Assembly (NCBI GenBank): GCA_934131055.1
Contig: CAKOZB010000034.1
Location: 1 to 13,317, forward strand
Source: an uncultured Clostridia bacterium
GTDB taxonomy: Bacteria; Bacillota; Clostridia; TANB77; CAG-508
Direction: 5' to 3'
DNA: 13,317 bases
This document shows, piece by piece, positions 12,856-13,317 of the stretch. The notes beneath the pieces are model-generated. The model was not told the origin of the DNA. It did not search any database and worked only from the letters and a program-made list of their open reading frames with translations. The translations under genes were made by a program, and so were the position numbers. The first letter of the stretch is position 1. Each line of letters begins with the position of its first letter.

Positions 12856-13317
12856 CTATTTGATTGCAAATTCATTTGAATAAATATCAGTTTTTTTACC
12901 ATTTCCAAAAAACACAGTCTTTATAACTCTATAAGTTCCTTTTTCTAATTCTCCATAAGTATTTTCTAGATTCAATTTTTTTGTTGTTTGGCTATTTGCT
13001 TTGATTATATAAGCTATATCATTCCAAACTGTATTTGGTAAATAGTCTAAATATTCCCATTCTCCATTTATATTTTTTTGAATTTTATACTCTTCATCAT
13101 ATCCTATTTCATTGTCATTATTATTTATAATTATTATTGAAACACTGGTAGGTTTTATCGTAGTACTATCAACTTTCATTATAACATTTTCTAAATCACT
13201 ATTATTTTCTTCATTCGTTGATAAATTCTCTTCAAATTTCTTTTCATATGCTTTTATTTCTTCTTCAAAATCATTATAATCCATAAACCATGTTCCAATT
13301 TTTATATCATCAAATCC
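12856..13317 (-). CDS. Big_14-like immunoglobulin-fold protein, N-terminal part missing
   Basis: The frame stays open from the TAG at 12856-12858 through the window edge, giving 153 residues of a gene that begins outside; ATG 13284 lacks a convincing ribosome site and is probably internal. After an acidic, Glu/Asn-rich linker (about residues 12-43), residues about 45-153 form a beta-rich domain with SVSIIIINNNDNEIGYDEEY, NGEWEYL, an AYIIKANSQ strand and LEKGTYRVIKTVF before the final strand EFAIK. This pattern matches the bacterial Ig-like Big_14 domain found at the end of many exported Bacillota proteins. Its ligand is unknown. A small membrane ORF follows in the same direction. Confidence 0.66.
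   Translation of the reverse strand, partial: GFDDIKIGTWFMDYNDFEEEIKAYEKKFEENLSTNEENNSDLENVIMKVDSTTIKPTSVSIIIINNNDNEIGYDEEYKIQKNINGEWEYLDYLPNTVWNDIAYIIKANSQTTKKLNLENTYGELEKGTYRVIKTVFFGNGKKTDIYSNEFAIK

Overview
The window is very AT-rich, with A/T-ended codons, Arg written mostly as AGA, strong AGGAGG-type ribosome binding sites, sigma-A promoters with 17-bp spacers and TTG/GTG starts. Together with LytTR, LCP, CvpA, YkvI and DUF5711-type proteins this points to a low-GC Bacillota, most likely an uncultured Clostridia-type lineage. I see no phage, IS or CRISPR signal; this looks like ordinary chromosome rich in envelope genes.

Layout. (1) 1-450: 3' end of a D,D-carboxypeptidase (+) facing an LCP-family cell-wall polymer ligase at 512-1660 (-). 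(2) The LCP gene diverges from a two-gene LytTR regulator plus DUF3021 membrane-protein cassette (1832-2773, +). (3) 2827-5784 (-): a three-gene membrane operon of a YkvI-like transporter-fold protein, a single-pass DUF5711-like propeller protein and a CvpA-like protein. (4) 5973-9371 (-): a Gld-type ABC module (ATPase, ABC-2 permease, GldG-like auxiliary protein). (5) 9619-9909 (+): YhbY. (6) 10000-10863 (-): a CmpB-type (type IV) putative ABC permease. (7) 11051-11722 (+): a Fic-domain protein with Gln in place of the catalytic His. (8) 11841-11917 (+): tRNA-Arg(UCU). (9) 11999-12643 (+): signal peptidase I. (10) 12679-13317 (-): a 43-codon single-pass membrane ORF downstream of a partial Big_14-like protein.

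How it fits together. Most proteins act at the cell envelope: D-Ala trimming, glycopolymer ligation, preprotein cleavage, transport and membrane-coupled regulation. All four convergent gene pairs are separated by a symmetrical A-tract/stem/T-tract hairpin that can stop transcription from both sides. Several membrane-associated proteins carry long lysine-rich tails predicted to lie in the cytoplasm.

The points most worth a second look are the His-to-Gln Fic protein with a 9-bp dyad around its -10 box, the YkvI/DUF5711/CvpA operon, the roughly 85-residue Lys/Glu tail on the Gld ATPase, the helically phased direct repeat upstream of the gld promoter, and the previously unlisted 43-aa ORF. No claim of a wholly new system is supported by the sequence alone.
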